NCBI GenBank assembly: GCA_039028895.1 | Contig: JBCCHF010000025.1 | Location: forward strand, 1-64,000 | Direction of reading: 5' to 3' | From: JAHDCJ01 sp039028895 | GTDB lineage: Bacteria; Bacteroidota; Bacteroidia; Chitinophagales; Saprospiraceae | DNA length: 64,000 nucleotides | Shown: in pieces, positions 27,901 through 36,636 of the stretch | Layout: every line of letters begins with the position of its first letter | How positions within the stretch are numbered: the stretch's first letter is position 1 | Made by a program: the position numbers and the translations under genes | Notes under the pieces: generated by a model | The model's database searches: none | Told to the model about the DNA's origin: nothing | Seen by the model: the letters and a program-made list of their open reading frames with translations, nothing else

Positions 27901-28322
27901 AGATATTTGACTCTAAAGGATTAAATCAAGCCCAATACTTTAAAGCCTCAATATTTGCCAATATTATTATCGAAAATAAGGGAGGAATGCAATTCGAAAA
28001 GCATTTGTTACCAAATCGGGCTCAAATGATTCCAATTCAGGATGTAATTGCAGAAGATTTTAACCAGGATGGTTTTATTGATCTTTTATGCGCTGGAAAT
28101 TTTTTCCCAACTGCTCCTTTGTTTGAAAAAATAGATCATGCCCAGGGCGTATTGCTTATTGGAAATGGCCAATTAGAATTTACGGTTCATTCGATGTCAA
28201 AAATGGGTCTTTGTGGGTCAGGTGATGTGCGAATACTCAGAAAACATAATGCTTCTTCTCCTTCAACAAACCACATTTTCGTGGTAAGGAATAATGATCA
28301 GCTTGATATATTGGAATATTAG
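24921..28322 (+). CDS. Large FG-GAP/ASPIC-UnbV lipoprotein, second of a tandem pair
   Basis: This gene starts with the ATG at 24921, sharing one base with the previous stop (TGATG), so it is translationally coupled. The product is 1,133 residues with a lipobox (LLVVTGCQK). The layout matches its neighbour: FG-GAP repeats with DxNxDG loops (DINNDGLIDLFF, DINGDGFLDIY) to about residue 520, ASPIC/UnbV at about 540-625 (SPVKGYQSTCPP, VVWPDGTVSEH), then a second propeller from about 655 (TYDDFASQFLLHHKQS). The two tandem copies clearly arose by duplication but are well diverged. The role is unknown. The 103 bp before the convergent gene contains AGAGCTT/AAGCTCT and GAATG/CATTC complementary segments that may form a weak bidirectional terminator. 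Confidence 0.88.
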   Translation: MKATFKALSIMFWSILKLIVFLLVVTGCQKERTHDFVPMVNAFENEARYFADQDPGQLFHLVPHEHSNITFSNTFRETFEYNIWSFMYYTIGSGLGAGDINNDGLIDLFFAGGLGENALYLNKGNLEFEDISKNAGISDSKGFKTGVTMIDINGDGFLDIYVCKTGTFETEFLRNKFYINNGDNTFTEKATELGLDDPSLSTHANFIDYDKDGDLDMYLLNHPNDFNQRNQVKSYTKIEKGVNMSDKFFRNNGDGTFSDVSIAAGINNHAYGLSCSVGDLNQDGWDDLLICNDFLMHDMIYINQKDGTFQQQMHEMLGKTSRYSMGSDISDFNNDGLLDFAIADVDMRTNHDRKTDRGNSMGWGVQEFEEIVNSGYYYQYPRNTLQLNNGNGTFTEMANFAGVFSTNWSWAMLFGDYDLDGWKDLFVSNGFMIQFDEDLKDQHKELSTAVRQNDEDLFYKVRMAMQRKHLKYPNEIFRNNGDLRFTRKTEDWGLSLPTLSHSAITADLDNDGDLDLVSSNTNQKATVYKNNSEERSDGKFLKVKLKGTEKNRDAWGSKVELITKTGQYQFRHQSPVKGYQSTCPPILHFGIPDGEDIEKLSVVWPDGTVSEHLEITLNQEIEIEQASGNTISVNAAPVKPMFTNVTLKLMKEPFIHKENTYDDFASQFLLHHKQSQHGPGIDVGDLNGDGLEDFFVGGAKGQEGGLYLKEASGKFIRQNSEFLNDDIAFEDQAIAFFDFDNDKDLDIYIATGSGEYGEDPQLLQDRLYQNNGLGEFSRTTGVLPEITTNTGCVIANDIDNDGDVDLFVGGRVKAAQYPNPPRSYFLINDGGVFKDHTSKICPELELGGMITDAVWTDFNNDGWTDLIVVGEWMPIRFFQNDKGSLFEVTKTTGLANMEGWWNSITQADLDGDGDEDYIVGNIGLNYYYSASAEQPFELFYHDFDENGQKDLVYSYYLDGKRYPTHTFRYLSEKMPILKQELRTYSKFGASTTDQIFDSKGLNQAQYFKASIFANIIIENKGGMQFEKHLLPNRAQMIPIQDVIAEDFNQDGFIDLLCAGNFFPTAPLFEKIDHAQGVLLIGNGQLEFTVHSMSKMGLCGSGDVRILRKHNASSPSTNHIFVVRNNDQLDILEY

Positions 28323-28425
28323 AGCTTTTCCGAATTTGTTTGCCGCGTTTGACCAGATAGATAAACTCCAAACAAGCTCTTAGAATGAAAGGTTGGCATT
28401 CTTTCAGAAGTTTTGATTAATGTAG

Positions 28426-30576
28426 CTATTGCAAAACGTTGATTTCTTTCAATTCTCCTCCTTGTACCAGATGATAAGATTTGTTGATGTCAATATTGGA
28501 AAATAATTGAGGTTGGGAATCTCTTGCCCAGTAAATTTTCAGGGTTTTTACCAAACTAGCTTTTCCCAGACCAAGGTCTAACCTAAACGGAGAAGCGCCA
28601 AAACTACCTCCACTGCCCACTTTTCTGAATACGGATCGAGTAATTCCTTCTTCTTCAATTATGACTTCTACGATTGTCCCGACCGCTGCATTATTGGTAA
28701 TGGTGCCTTCCAGTTTAAGAGACATCCAATTACTCCCTTGACCAGGGTTTTCCAATAAAGCATTGTGGAAGACATCCCCTGTAAAGGCGCCTCCCAATAC
28801 TATGAAAACGTCCTGATCACCGTCATTATCTATATCACCTATTGAAACACCATGGCCTTTTTGCAAATGCCCTGTCCTTGAGGAATAGGTGATTTCCTCA
28901 AATCTTAGTCCTGTTTGATTTAGAAACATTCGATTTGGAAATAAGTAGGACAGATCAGGTGCTCCGGTTCCAACGTAAAAGTCAAGAAACCCATCGTTGT
29001 TCAGGTCCCCGAAATTTGCGCCCATAGCATAGGTGTTTTTTTGTAACATGGTAGTTTTGGTCTTATCGGAAAAGGTACCATCACCATTATTCTTAAATAA
29101 TCGGGGTAAGTAAGTTGAATCAAAGGCCATCCCCATTAATTCCTTTGCTAATGGGATATGTTGATTTCTAAAATCGTAACCTGAAACAAAAATATCTTCG
29201 AATCCATCGTTATCATAATCCCAAAACCAACATGGAAAACTGAAATGGGGATCCTGTACTCCGGCTTCTTCTGCTTTATCAAGAAACTGATAAATACCTT
29301 TTTCGTTTGGACCTTGATTGATAAACAAATAATTTTTATCATCAAGAACAGAGAGATATAGATCAGGCAAACCGTCATTCTGGATGTCTCCCCACACAGC
29401 CCCTTTCACGAAGCTGTTAATATCAAGTCCTGAAGCTATAGCTGATTCAGAGAATGAGCCGTCTTGATTATTTAAATATAACTCACTTTTACAAGGAAAG
29501 TCTTTTGTGGATTCATTTCCAATAAAAAGATCTAGGTAGCCATCTAAATTTACATCTGCCCATGCCGCAGTTTGCGTGGGAAACTCAGAATAAAGGCCAG
29601 CTTCAATCGTTACGTCAGAAAAAGTATTGTCACCATTGTTTCTGAGTAGTGAATTTGGATGTTTCCCCATTGATCTAAACCAGGCACCACGGAGTACAAA
29701 AATGTCAAGCCAGCCATCATTATTGTAATCCGTCTGGATGATGTTCAGCCCTCCGACCTGTCCGATCAACCCGGCACTTTTTGTCATGTCCTGAAAATTT
29801 CCATTACCTTGATTGGCATAAAACCTTAGCTGCCCTTTCAGGTCATAATCAGAAACAACGATATCCAGCCAACCGTCATTATTGAAATCATCCATGATTG
29901 AACCACCTGCCAATCCCCGGGTGTTTAGACTTGTTTCAGTTGCAATATCTGTGAATTGACCTATTGAAACATGAGAGGTGAATTGCGCTTCCGAAATAAC
30001 AAAATTTGGGTCGACAGATTCAGGGTAGGTGCCTACAGCCATTTGTGTTAAATTCAATAACCATCTGGCCATAATATTATCTGGATCGGCGCTAAGGATT
30101 TCATTATATAGTTTTCCTGCTTCAGTAGGCCCTTCTTTATCCTTATAGATTCCTTTTCCTTTCAAGGGAAAAATGCAGGATTCGCTGTTGTGATGATGAA
30201 TGCAATTACCTTGTTCACCAAGTCTTAAATTACCGATAGCTTTAAATTCTAATGCTTGCAGTGAGGTAGCATTCGGGAAACCTTCAATCAATTTCAGACT
30301 TTCTTTTGTCTGACCATCATTCAATAAGGCAACCGCCAGTTTTTTTATTGTTTCTGGATCGTTATTGCCTTCTTCTATTTTTTCCTTTAAATACTCTACC
30401 TGTTTGTCACTGATATAGAAGTTATTATAGTGATTACCTTCTTTTTCCAGTTCTTTAAGTCTGTCAATGACTGTTAAAGGTGATGTTGACTCAGAAGACT
30501 TTGGTTGACTACAAGAAATAATTGTCAACCAAATGAACAAGAATGCGACACAGTTTTTTAAGCAAAGAAAATTCAA
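28426..30576 (-). CDS. CRTAC1-type lipoprotein: helical repeats, FG-GAP propeller, ASPIC/UnbV
   Basis: This 716-residue protein has a lipobox (LTIISCSQP). Residues about 35-190 form a TPR-like helical region that includes the cysteine/histidine motif GNCIHHHNSESCIFPLKG, seen in many UnbV proteins of this shorter architecture. FG-GAP repeats with calcium loops follow (DFNNDGWLDIVV, DVNLDGYLDLFI), and a C-terminal ASPIC/UnbV domain covers about residues 610-705 (RKVGSGGSFGASPFRLDLGL). It differs from the three double-length UnbV proteins in the window and is not in the haloperoxidase operon. It is convergent with the second tandem UnbV gene and lies 81 bp downstream of an SGNH protein gene. Its surface function is unknown. 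Confidence 0.87.
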   Translation of the reverse strand: MNFLCLKNCVAFLFIWLTIISCSQPKSSESTSPLTVIDRLKELEKEGNHYNNFYISDKQVEYLKEKIEEGNNDPETIKKLAVALLNDGQTKESLKLIEGFPNATSLQALEFKAIGNLRLGEQGNCIHHHNSESCIFPLKGKGIYKDKEGPTEAGKLYNEILSADPDNIMARWLLNLTQMAVGTYPESVDPNFVISEAQFTSHVSIGQFTDIATETSLNTRGLAGGSIMDDFNNDGWLDIVVSDYDLKGQLRFYANQGNGNFQDMTKSAGLIGQVGGLNIIQTDYNNDGWLDIFVLRGAWFRSMGKHPNSLLRNNGDNTFSDVTIEAGLYSEFPTQTAAWADVNLDGYLDLFIGNESTKDFPCKSELYLNNQDGSFSESAIASGLDINSFVKGAVWGDIQNDGLPDLYLSVLDDKNYLFINQGPNEKGIYQFLDKAEEAGVQDPHFSFPCWFWDYDNDGFEDIFVSGYDFRNQHIPLAKELMGMAFDSTYLPRLFKNNGDGTFSDKTKTTMLQKNTYAMGANFGDLNNDGFLDFYVGTGAPDLSYLFPNRMFLNQTGLRFEEITYSSRTGHLQKGHGVSIGDIDNDGDQDVFIVLGGAFTGDVFHNALLENPGQGSNWMSLKLEGTITNNAAVGTIVEVIIEEEGITRSVFRKVGSGGSFGASPFRLDLGLGKASLVKTLKIYWARDSQPQLFSNIDINKSYHLVQGGELKEINVLQ

Positions 30577-30657
30577 AAGGTATTAATGTTAGGATGCAAT
30601 AAGATAGAATAGTGAAATGTACACTTTTTCATTAGTTATTAGTAAAATTCACTTCGT

Positions 30658-31905
30658 TTAATCGGCTTGAGTCTTTTCAACGATTTTAAGAATTTCCGGA
30701 GCTAGAAATTCAGCAACCTTTATGGAGCCCTCATCAGTTAAATGAACATAATCATAAAAGTATTGATTACTTTTTGGAATGCTTGCCGCAAGGTCAATTA
30801 CATGAACACCCTGCTGATCGGCTTTGCTTAAGATAACCATGTTAAAAGAATTGACCATTTTTCTAAATTCACTATAATTTTCATTAGAGTAATTAAATCT
30901 TTTTTTTACTTCAGGACTTGATTTCTCAAACAAGGAATCTTGTAAAAATAAAGGTTGAGTAAGTAATACGGGGCTGATCTCATTAATTTGACATAAACTG
31001 ATAAAAAGATCCAGGCTTTTGGAAAACTTAGAAACAAAATCAGCATTGAAAACTGGTTTCATTCCAACCCATTCTTCCTTTAAATCTTTGGGTTGATCTA
31101 ATGTATTGTTTATTAATAGGGAACGATGCCAGTTTCGATTATGATATGATTGTTCATATGCCAAAGTAGTCACGTCGTTAATGTTGTGTTTAAGAACAAC
31201 CATATCAGGTGCAAATGGAATTATTTTGTGTAATAACAAGGAATTCGAATGCATTGAGTGATTTCCCCCAAGTGCCGAATTGATGGTGTTAATTTTTAAT
31301 GTGGAAACCTCTTCCATTTTCCTTCCCGATAAATAAGGGAACCTGAGGTCTTCAAGTACATACATACTCTCAGTAGAAGACCCTCCAAGAAAAAAAATGG
31401 ACTTGTCAGGATTAGAATGAACCATCGAAGGGAGGACAAAACCATGTTTATCAGTTCTGAATAAAGTGGCTTCTCTATTGAATGCTTTTTGATTAGCTAA
31501 TAGATTCTCCTTTTTTATTTCAACCGATTGATTTTGATTCGGGATTTGGCTTCTAAGTCGAATAGATTCGGTAAGGATTGGTTGACTTGTGGTAGGTCTG
31601 AGAATTTCCAATATGGCTATATCCCGGGAATTCGGCGACTTCCAAAATAAAAAATGACCAGAAACCAACTCTATAAAGATTAGTGAAACAAGAGTAAGCA
31701 AAAGAAAAGTTGAAAGAGAACGAATACCTCTGATTGAGGTTAGCATAATTAGCCCAAACCCAATCGAAAGAAAAGAAAGTATTCTTAAATAGTATTTAAG
31801 ACTCGATTTCAGAGCAATGTCTGGAAGGATAGCTTTATAGATTAATTCAAGTAATAATGGAATGGCTATTAATAAAACCAGCGATTTCAATAAGGTACTT
31901 TTCAA
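30658..31905 (-). CDS. Membrane-anchored SGNH/GDSL hydrolase-like protein
   Basis: This 415-residue protein starts at TTG 31905. Three N-terminal membrane spans are followed by a periplasmic SGNH domain: FFLGGSSTES at about 161-170 (nucleophile serine block), KHNINDVTTL (the Asn block) and YDYVHLTDEG near the C-terminus, with the Asp and His of the DxxH block. Such proteins add or remove O-acyl groups on glycans or lipids. The first 59 bp overlap the 3' end of a decayed HTTM gene, so its translation may once have been coupled to that gene. No MBOAT partner is adjacent. Confidence 0.75.
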   Translation of the reverse strand: MKSTLLKSLVLLIAIPLLLELIYKAILPDIALKSSLKYYLRILSFLSIGFGLIMLTSIRGIRSLSTFLLLTLVSLIFIELVSGHFLFWKSPNSRDIAILEILRPTTSQPILTESIRLRSQIPNQNQSVEIKKENLLANQKAFNREATLFRTDKHGFVLPSMVHSNPDKSIFFLGGSSTESMYVLEDLRFPYLSGRKMEEVSTLKINTINSALGGNHSMHSNSLLLHKIIPFAPDMVVLKHNINDVTTLAYEQSYHNRNWHRSLLINNTLDQPKDLKEEWVGMKPVFNADFVSKFSKSLDLFISLCQINEISPVLLTQPLFLQDSLFEKSSPEVKKRFNYSNENYSEFRKMVNSFNMVILSKADQQGVHVIDLAASIPKSNQYFYDYVHLTDEGSIKVAEFLAPEILKIVEKTQAD

Positions 31906-32788
31906 TTGAGTTTAATCGATTTTGAATATATATTATATAAATTGGATTTACTGTAAAAATTAACACTGGAACAGCAACAGCCCATAAGATAATATCCAGA
32001 ATTAAATATATTCCAAGATGAATTGTCAATAAACAAATTCCAATAAAAAATACAGGTTTTTTCCCGAATAACGCGAAAAAGCAAGTTGATTCCATCAGTA
32101 AAGTAATACCGAGAGCAATTGAGAATAAGCTGGTGTTATTCATGACCAAACACGAGATACACTCACCACTTTCTATGTGGGCAATGTCACAGGTATCTGC
32201 ATATCTAAACTGAGCTCCTTTCATGACACTTAGTGCCATTTCTTCTGGATGATAAATCCATGATGATCCAGTATTTTTCAATTTGGCAAGCCCAGCCAAT
32301 AAATAACCACCAACCACCACTTGGAACGAGAATTACATCCTTGAATAGTGCATTTTCTCTGGTTGAGTATTAAATCTCAAATAAGCTAGAAACTGGGCGA
32401 AAATAACAAGAATAAGTAGTTCATTTCTTTGATACAAACCATTTGAACGTTCCAGTGTGAACAGCAAAAGGCATAATATGAACAAGAGGAATGTTGAACA
32501 GACCATATACTTTTCGAACAAATACCCTGCAAACCCAATAATTACTAGGATAATAGTTATCCAAATAAATGGTTCCTGATTTATGATGGCACAATTAAAA
32601 AACTGACAGATGCCCTTAGGATAGGGTTGTTCCTGGAATTAAAAAATAATTTGAGATATAAACCAAAATATGAAGATGGATAACAAGATTTTTGATGTAA
32701 CCCATTCCGCATGACTATAATTCTCTTCAAAAAAGTTAGTCCAAAGCTTTGCTCCCGAGTAGCTTTTTTTTGGTGGTAATGGTGCCAT
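31847..32788 (-). pseudogene. HTTM-family gene interrupted by two in-frame stops
   Basis: From ATG 32788 one frame continues to 31847 (about 313 codons) but contains TAA at 32639-32641 and at about 32331-32333, with no frameshift. The conceptual protein has repeated membrane spans, the HTTM/VKGC-type segment GGYLLAGLAKLKNTGSSW (conserved lysine present), and LLTIHLGIYLILDIILW, which matches HFGIFLIIDIDFSYHF of the intact HTTM protein. It follows a small membrane-protein gene by 52 bp, as in the intact pairs. Two independent nonsense changes argue for decay. Separate expression of the fragments is possible but unlikely. Confidence 0.75.
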
Positions 32789-32840
32789 CTTCAATCTTTA
32801 ATAGTCCCTTATATAATTTAATTGAGTCAATAAAAGCCTC

Positions 32841-33176
32841 CTATGAATTTCTTTTGTTAAATAAGTTGTGAAGCATTTTATCTCCAATTGATTTATTCTG
32901 TGTAGGTGGAAGGTCAATGCCCATCATAATACTGTTAAAATTGCAATAAGCAGAAAAATCATGTGAAAGTTCACCCGAAAAAGTGTTGAAATATTCTTGT
33001 AATGGAATGACTTCTTCATTTTGATCAGTGATATAAAAAAAGTATGCCCAGTTGGGAAAAGAACTATACATATTAAATCTAGCAAAAGGGTGAAAATCTC
33101 CAATTGTTAAAGAGCTCAGTACAAATATTAAGGTAATAGAAGACTTTTGAAGGATTTTGCTGGTTTTAAATTTCAT
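32841..33176 (-). CDS. Small exported/membrane protein upstream of the decayed HTTM gene
   Basis: This 111-residue protein has one N-terminal hydrophobic segment (SSITLIFVLSSLTIG) followed by a short polar domain opening FHPFARFNMYSSFPNWAYFF. By position and layout it corresponds to the small partner proteins at 18858-19328 and 63038-63514, but it is 45 residues shorter and only weakly similar, so homology is tentative. Its frame is intact while its HTTM partner is interrupted. It may be a truncated remnant. It starts at ATG 33176, divergent from a glycosyltransferase 62 bp away. Confidence 0.55.
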   Translation of the reverse strand: MKFKTSKILQKSSITLIFVLSSLTIGDFHPFARFNMYSSFPNWAYFFYITDQNEEVIPLQEYFNTFSGELSHDFSAYCNFNSIMMGIDLPPTQNKSIGDKMLHNLFNKRNS

Positions 33177-33238
33177 AAATCTATTTTTGCCCGATCATCA
33201 AATTAATATATTTAGCGAAAATTCCTTAATTCGATATT

Positions 33239-34168
33239 GTGTTAGTTTCTGTTGCCATTATTAGTTATAACCATAAACCTTTTATCAAAAAGGCGATCGA
33301 CAGTGTTTTGATGCAGGAAACAGACTTCGAGTTTGAAATAATTATTGGTGATGATGGCTCCACAGACGGAACACAGGAAATCCTTAAGCAGTATCAAATA
33401 AAACACCCTCAAAAGTTTAGGTTGATCCTTGCCGAAGCCAATGAAGGTGTATACAATAATGTTGTCAAAATTCTTCGACATTGCCAAGGTAAATATGTTG
33501 CTGTTCTGGAAGGTGATGATTATTGGACCTACGAACAAAAACTTCAGAAACAAACACTGTTTCTTGAAAACAATTCTGAATTTTCAGGATGTTGTCACGA
33601 TACTCAAATCATAAAGGAAGGCCTAAAGACAGGTGATATCGGATGGGAAGAAAATTACTTTAGTTTATATTCTCAATTGCACAATTATTCTCAAACCATA
33701 ACCCCTAGCCATTTGATAAGGAGAACAATTATCCCAACAAGTTCCCTGTTTTTCAGGTCAAGGGATTATTTTGATGAAATGGCCGTTTATTCAGACATTA
33801 AGTTCTCAATTTCCTGGATTCTTGAATTAATTGTTATGAAAAAATCAGAAAATGAGGCGGGTAAATTTTATTTTTTTAACCAATCATGGTCAGTTTACAG
33901 GAAAAACAAAGGAGGCCTAACAATAAAAAATAAGCGCAAAGATTTCGTTCTTTCTAACTTGATGATTTTAAGAAGACTAAAAAGGGATAAACTTTATAAA
34001 GGATATAAGGCAGACTTGTATTGGTCGATTGCTAATGAATATGAAAACTGGAAATTCCACATTTTACCTGAAGCAAGACAAGAAAGAAGATGGTTATCAT
34101 TGAACTACTTAAAATCTAGTTTATTACATACCTTCCACAGATTTCGCGAGCTTCTAAATCCTTTATAG
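33239..34168 (+). CDS. Family 2 glycosyltransferase
   Basis: This 309-residue protein starts at GTG 33239. It has the GT-A fold signature at the N-terminus: VSVAIISYNHKPFIKKAIDS, the nucleotide-binding IIIGDDGSTDGT (D38-D39) and the EGDDYWT metal-binding motif (D93-D94). The size and order are typical of polysaccharide or O-antigen glycosyltransferases. The acceptor and sugar cannot be deduced. The next gene begins directly after the stop. Confidence 0.92.
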   Translation: MLVSVAIISYNHKPFIKKAIDSVLMQETDFEFEIIIGDDGSTDGTQEILKQYQIKHPQKFRLILAEANEGVYNNVVKILRHCQGKYVAVLEGDDYWTYEQKLQKQTLFLENNSEFSGCCHDTQIIKEGLKTGDIGWEENYFSLYSQLHNYSQTITPSHLIRRTIIPTSSLFFRSRDYFDEMAVYSDIKFSISWILELIVMKKSENEAGKFYFFNQSWSVYRKNKGGLTIKNKRKDFVLSNLMILRRLKRDKLYKGYKADLYWSIANEYENWKFHILPEARQERRWLSLNYLKSSLLHTFHRFRELLNPL

Positions 34169-35587
34169 ATGTCCTCTGGTAAGTTTGTTTTTGTTGTATG
34201 CGGTTCAAAGGGACATATTCATTCTTTACAGTTGGCATTGAGGTATTTAAGTTATTTTTCATCGAACGAAATAATTGTGCTGACCGATGAATTCAGAAAT
34301 GAAATTCCTATCAAATGGAAGAATGTCATCAACATTAAGACCCCTTCCTCGCTTTCTAATCACCAGGCTTCTATTTATTTGAAAACAGGCTTGCATAAAT
34401 TCCTCGATCCTAAATTCCAATACTGCTATTTGGATTCAGATGTATTGGCGATTAGTTCAAATGTTGACAAAATATTTAGCATGAATGCCGGGCCAGTTAC
34501 GTTCTCAACTGATCATTGCAAAATGGATCGCTTTAGTCCTGCCGCTGTCATTAATCCTCAAATGGAACTTGATTACGAATCAGGATCAAAAATTATTAGG
34601 GATCTATACTTTGAGTGGAAATCGACTTATCAAAACTCTATAAAGTTTTACAAAAGAATAGATGAATATTCAAAGTATGCCTTTAATGAAATAAATGACC
34701 AAAAGTTTGGAGTTTTTCGCGATTACATATATCGATATTTTGTAATGGCACAGCTCATCATGTTTGATCCAAGATTCAAGATAAAATACAATCAAAGAAG
34801 GGTGGTTTTTTCAATCAAATATTTATGTTCACTTATCGTCTTCTTTGGGTTAAAGTGGTTGATTAATCGTGAATTCCGTTTTATGCCGTTAAATTCAGAA
34901 AGCCATTTAGTGAAAAAAGGTAATTCGAAAAATGTACTTCATTTTCTAAAGTCCATTAAATCATACGGTTATGAGTTCAATTTTTTTCAACAAAAATGGA
35001 AGGATCAAGCTGGGAACGAAATTGATAAAGAGTCCCTGACATGGGAATATTTTCATGAGAATAGGGGATATTATTTTGATTTGGAAAATGATAAATGGAG
35101 TACTAAAGAAGGCCAATTGATTGTAGAAGAACGGTCTGATTTACTGCGTCAACGCATTCGTGAAAAATTTGGTGTCAATGTATCCAATCCCCAATGGCAA
35201 CACTGGAACGGCGGTGTCTTCCTCTTCGACAATTCATCCCACGAATTTTTGGACACATGGCACAACTACACCATGGAAATATTCAAGGATGAAAAATGGC
35301 GGGTAAGAGATCAAGGAACTTTAATCGCCACCGCCTGGAAGCACGGTTTGCAGGATAATCCAACCTTACCAATAGGAATGAATTTCCTCGCCGATTATTA
35401 CGCTGATCAAATACAATATAAAGGAAGTTTCATCTTCGATTTTAAAGAAGGACAGAAAGGCATCAAGCCTTGCTTCCTTCATATTTACCACCATTTCGGG
35501 GACGAAAAATGGAAGCTTTGGCAAGACGTTATCGAATTAGGCAAAAAAGAAGGCATCCTTCCGGCCGATTACAAATATGCCAGCTAA
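34169..35587 (+). CDS. Putative glycosyltransferase with DxD motif (GT-A, GT8-like)
   Basis: This 472-residue protein begins with the ATG immediately after the previous stop. The N-terminus FVFVVCGSKGHIHSLQLAL and YCYLDSDVLAI (D89-S90-D91) suggest a GT-A nucleotide-sugar transferase with a DxD metal site. WQHWNGGVFLFDNSS and DQGTLIATAW near the C-terminus resemble the NGG and DQ elements of GT8-like enzymes. The middle (about 190-310) is not recognised. It is co-transcribed with the family 2 glycosyltransferase. Its 3' end overlaps the convergent gene by 4 bp. Confidence 0.7.
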   Translation: MSSGKFVFVVCGSKGHIHSLQLALRYLSYFSSNEIIVLTDEFRNEIPIKWKNVINIKTPSSLSNHQASIYLKTGLHKFLDPKFQYCYLDSDVLAISSNVDKIFSMNAGPVTFSTDHCKMDRFSPAAVINPQMELDYESGSKIIRDLYFEWKSTYQNSIKFYKRIDEYSKYAFNEINDQKFGVFRDYIYRYFVMAQLIMFDPRFKIKYNQRRVVFSIKYLCSLIVFFGLKWLINREFRFMPLNSESHLVKKGNSKNVLHFLKSIKSYGYEFNFFQQKWKDQAGNEIDKESLTWEYFHENRGYYFDLENDKWSTKEGQLIVEERSDLLRQRIREKFGVNVSNPQWQHWNGGVFLFDNSSHEFLDTWHNYTMEIFKDEKWRVRDQGTLIATAWKHGLQDNPTLPIGMNFLADYYADQIQYKGSFIFDFKEGQKGIKPCFLHIYHHFGDEKWKLWQDVIELGKKEGILPADYKYAS

Positions 35588-36636
35588 TCCATAATTCTCT
35601 CTGACAACTTTTCATTTTTTAAGCCCCAATTTTCAGAGTCGTTGACTATAGGCTTTCCTGTTTTCAACATTTTATTGACATCACTCAAAAATCGTTTTCC
35701 CATTCGATTTTCAACGCTATATCCATCATAATCAAAACGTTTCTGATGATCCTGGTGATAAACAGGGTAGGGTAACTCAATTTGCTGCACCCCAGCTGTA
35801 ACTGCGGCCACAAGACATAGCGAATCAACATGAACGTTGGTCCAGGTGTCCTCAAGATAACCCTTGATTTTTCCCCAATCAGATCGATGCATCAAGCAGA
35901 AATCACCACTTGCCTGGCAGTGATATGTGAAAGTGAATAATAGTTTGGCGTCCACTCGCGTGAAGAAGGGTAGTGACCTGATGATTGGCAAGTAAAGGAA
36001 GGTCCGATAATAATACAGTCTGATTTTATTGAACATGCGGAGGAGGCTCAATCTCGTATTTAAGGCTCGAGGTTTACTTAAAGTTGGGATAAACCCGCCC
36101 TTCATCATAAATAGATGGACGTTTTTTCTGATATATGACTCTAATTCTTTGAAATTCACCTTTTCGGTAACCGGACTGAAATCCACACGATCACATCGGT
36201 AAACATGTCCTTTTTTGAGTGGTCTGGTAGCCAAAAATATGAACAACGCTTCCGATAGGAGGATATCGGCATTTGTACATAGGATAAATTCGCCTTTGGT
36301 TCTGACAATACCGATATTCTTGGCAATGAATTCATACAAAGGCACCGATTTTCTTATCTCTGGGTCATGGTACTTTTTGTGAAAAGATGCTGGGACATCA
36401 ACAATCTTGATACTCAAATAAGTGTTATCCTCTGGCCAATCAAGCAATTCTCCAAGATCTGGTTGATCGGGAATGGGATTATAATTGACCAACACCAGCT
36501 CAAATGGCAGTTGGTGTTTTTGTACCAGGAAAGAGAGCCATGAAATTGAAAGCTGTAGCCTTTGGGTAAAGTCCCCATTATAATTGTCATTGCGACCAGC
36601 AACCACAAGACTGATATAGGGTTTGTTATTCGTCAC
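35584..36636 (-). CDS. Glycosyltransferase (GT-A, family 2-like)
   Basis: This 350-residue protein starts at GTG 36636, overlapping the preceding SGNH gene by 11 bp. ISLVVAGRNDNYNGDFTQRL is a GT2-type opening, and EFILCTNADILLS (N122-A-D124) sits where the metal-binding DxD normally is, so the first aspartate is replaced by Asn. YHCQASGDFCLMHRSDW and a late HxDH (YHQDHQ) may contribute to the active site. It is the third gene of the minus-strand run GT4, SGNH, GT2. Its substrate is unknown. Confidence 0.75.
   Translation of the reverse strand: MTNNKPYISLVVAGRNDNYNGDFTQRLQLSISWLSFLVQKHQLPFELVLVNYNPIPDQPDLGELLDWPEDNTYLSIKIVDVPASFHKKYHDPEIRKSVPLYEFIAKNIGIVRTKGEFILCTNADILLSEALFIFLATRPLKKGHVYRCDRVDFSPVTEKVNFKELESYIRKNVHLFMMKGGFIPTLSKPRALNTRLSLLRMFNKIRLYYYRTFLYLPIIRSLPFFTRVDAKLLFTFTYHCQASGDFCLMHRSDWGKIKGYLEDTWTNVHVDSLCLVAAVTAGVQQIELPYPVYHQDHQKRFDYDGYSVENRMGKRFLSDVNKMLKTGKPIVNDSENWGLKNEKLSERIMD

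Noticed and set aside
15267..32788. Stop-codon reassignment or read-through to explain the in-frame stops in two loci
   Set aside because: All three stop codons (TGA, TAG, TAA) occur inside the interrupted frames, while intact genes nearby end normally with the same codons. Decay is simpler, and the neighbouring HTTM remnant also has a large deletion and frameshift.
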